NCBI GenBank assembly: GCA_003506895.1
Contig: DNXO01000092.1
Coordinates: forward strand, 1-14,508
DNA from: Acetobacteraceae bacterium
GTDB taxonomy: Bacteria > Pseudomonadota > Alphaproteobacteria > Acetobacterales > Acetobacteraceae
Direction: 5' to 3'
Length of the DNA stretch: 14,508 nt
Positions within the stretch are counted from its first letter, which is position 1. Each line of letters begins with the position of its first letter. Position numbers and translations under genes: made by a program. The notes beneath the pieces are model-generated. The model made no database searches, was not told where the DNA came from, and saw only the letters and a list, made by a program, of their open reading frames with translations. Below, piece by piece: positions 13,650-14,508 of this stretch.

Positions 13650-13733
13650 TGTCCCGAACCATCGGTCCCGGCACGGCGATACGCGTCTGTCGGGCGGTGG
13701 CGTGCTACCGCACCTAAAATAAGGACATCGCGC

Positions 13734-14508
13734 ATGAGCGCCGCAGCAAAACGGACTGTCACGGTCACCCTTGATGGGTCGAATAAATCGACCAGCTTTC
13801 CGCTGCTGTCAGGCAGTGTCGGTCCGGACGTCTTCGACATCCGCAAGCTGTATGGCGATCTGGGCGTGTTCACCTACGATCCGGGCTACGGTGTCACCGC
13901 GTCCTGCGACAGCAAGATCACCTATATCGATGGTGACGAAGGCATCCTGCTGTATCGCGGCTACCCGATCGAACAACTCGCCGAACACTCCAACTTCCTG
14001 GAAGTCTGCTACCTGCTGCTAAACGGCGAACTGCCGAACGCGACGGAGTCCAAGGACTTCGAGATGGGCGTGATGCGCCACACGATGCTGCATGAGCAGC
14101 TTCGCACCTTCTACAACGGCTTCCGCCGCGATGCGCACCCGATGGCCGTCATGTGCGGCGTTGTTGGCGCCCTGTCGGCCTTCTACCACGACAGCCTGGA
14201 CATCCATGACCCGGAAAGCCGCCGCATTAGCGCGTTCCGCTTGATCGCGAAGGTGCCTACCATCGCCGCATGGGCGCACAAATATTCCGTCGGACAGCCG
14301 TTCGTGTATCCGCGCAACGACCTGACCTACGCCGAAAACTTCCTGCACATGTTCCATGCCGTTCCGGCCGAGGACTACAAGATCAATCCCGTGCTGTCGA
14401 AGGCGATGGACCTGATCATGATCCTGCACGCGGATCACGAGCAGAACGCCTCCACCAGCACGGTGCGTCTGGCCGGTTCGACGGGCGCCAACCCGTTCGC
14501 CTGCATCG
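13734..14508 (+). CDS. gltA: Citrate synthase, type II (3' end outside window)
   Basis: The first 258 codons of citrate synthase, which condenses acetyl-CoA with oxaloacetate at the entry to the TCA cycle. AAGGA lies 9 nt before the ATG. The type II (hexameric, proteobacterial) form is indicated by the N-terminal beta domain and DPGYGVTASCDSKITYIDG, then GILLYRGYPIEQLAEHSNFLEV (about 70-91) and the HADHEQNASTSTVRLAGSTGANPFACI block (232-258). H232 and H235 lie in this block, the latter equivalent to substrate-binding H229 of E. coli. The catalytic His in GPAHGGAN and the catalytic Asp fall beyond the window edge. In acetic acid bacteria this gene (aarA) contributes to acetate resistance. The visible part shows no defect. 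Confidence 0.97.
   Translation, partial: MSAAAKRTVTVTLDGSNKSTSFPLLSGSVGPDVFDIRKLYGDLGVFTYDPGYGVTASCDSKITYIDGDEGILLYRGYPIEQLAEHSNFLEVCYLLLNGELPNATESKDFEMGVMRHTMLHEQLRTFYNGFRRDAHPMAVMCGVVGALSAFYHDSLDIHDPESRRISAFRLIAKVPTIAAWAHKYSVGQPFVYPRNDLTYAENFLHMFHAVPAEDYKINPVLSKAMDLIMILHADHEQNASTSTVRLAGSTGANPFACI

Overview
The window is GC-rich chromosomal DNA, most likely from an alphaproteobacterium of the Rhodospirillales (probably Acetobacteraceae). That assignment is inferred from LpxI as the UDP-diacylglucosamine hydrolase, lpxI lying next to gltA, an Ala-rich N-terminal extension on ribosomal protein S9, and a 230-aa protein that resembles a family I associate with Acetobacteraceae. No sequence search was possible. 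Seventeen protein-coding genes are supported (one of them split between two reading frames, one cut off by the window edge), plus one tRNA.

Layout. 1-205: a helically phased array of CTTCGTG repeats and a run of ten C. 206-2312: a mandelonitrile-lyase-like cupin convergent with a Baeyer-Villiger-type flavin monooxygenase. 2433-3590: the rplM-rpsI ribosomal operon with a sigma70-like promoter, an upstream palindrome and a strong terminator. 3598-4944: a ClC chloride/proton antiporter. 5041-7425: an NTF2/SnoaL-like protein divergent from an orphan branched-chain-amino-acid-type binding protein, which converges on a second cupin. 7510-8817: a small accessory block with a vapBC toxin-antitoxin operon under a palindromic operator and a small membrane-anchored gene split across two frames at an A AAA AAG heptamer. 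It ends at tRNA-Gln(CUG), and a near copy of a tRNA-Gln 3' end lies on its far side. 8818-9757: an intergenic region rich in inverted repeats, then a 230-aa protein of unknown function, possibly leaderless. 9884-13247, all minus strand: a SYLF lipid-binding protein, a CaiB/AMACR-type CoA transferase/racemase, glyoxalase I and lpxI. 13360-14508: a 68-aa helical protein and the first 258 codons of citrate synthase (gltA), which continues past the window.

Function. Housekeeping genes (rplM-rpsI, lpxI, gltA, tRNA-Gln) are interspersed with oxidative or CoA-linked catabolism genes (monooxygenase, cupins, NTF2-like protein, solute-binding protein, AMACR-type enzyme). The catabolic genes do not form one operon. 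The features most worth checking are the possible programmed -1 frameshift behind vapBC, the tRNA-derived direct repeat bounding that block, and several perfect inverted repeats (2433-2452, 8891-9045, 11925-11962).
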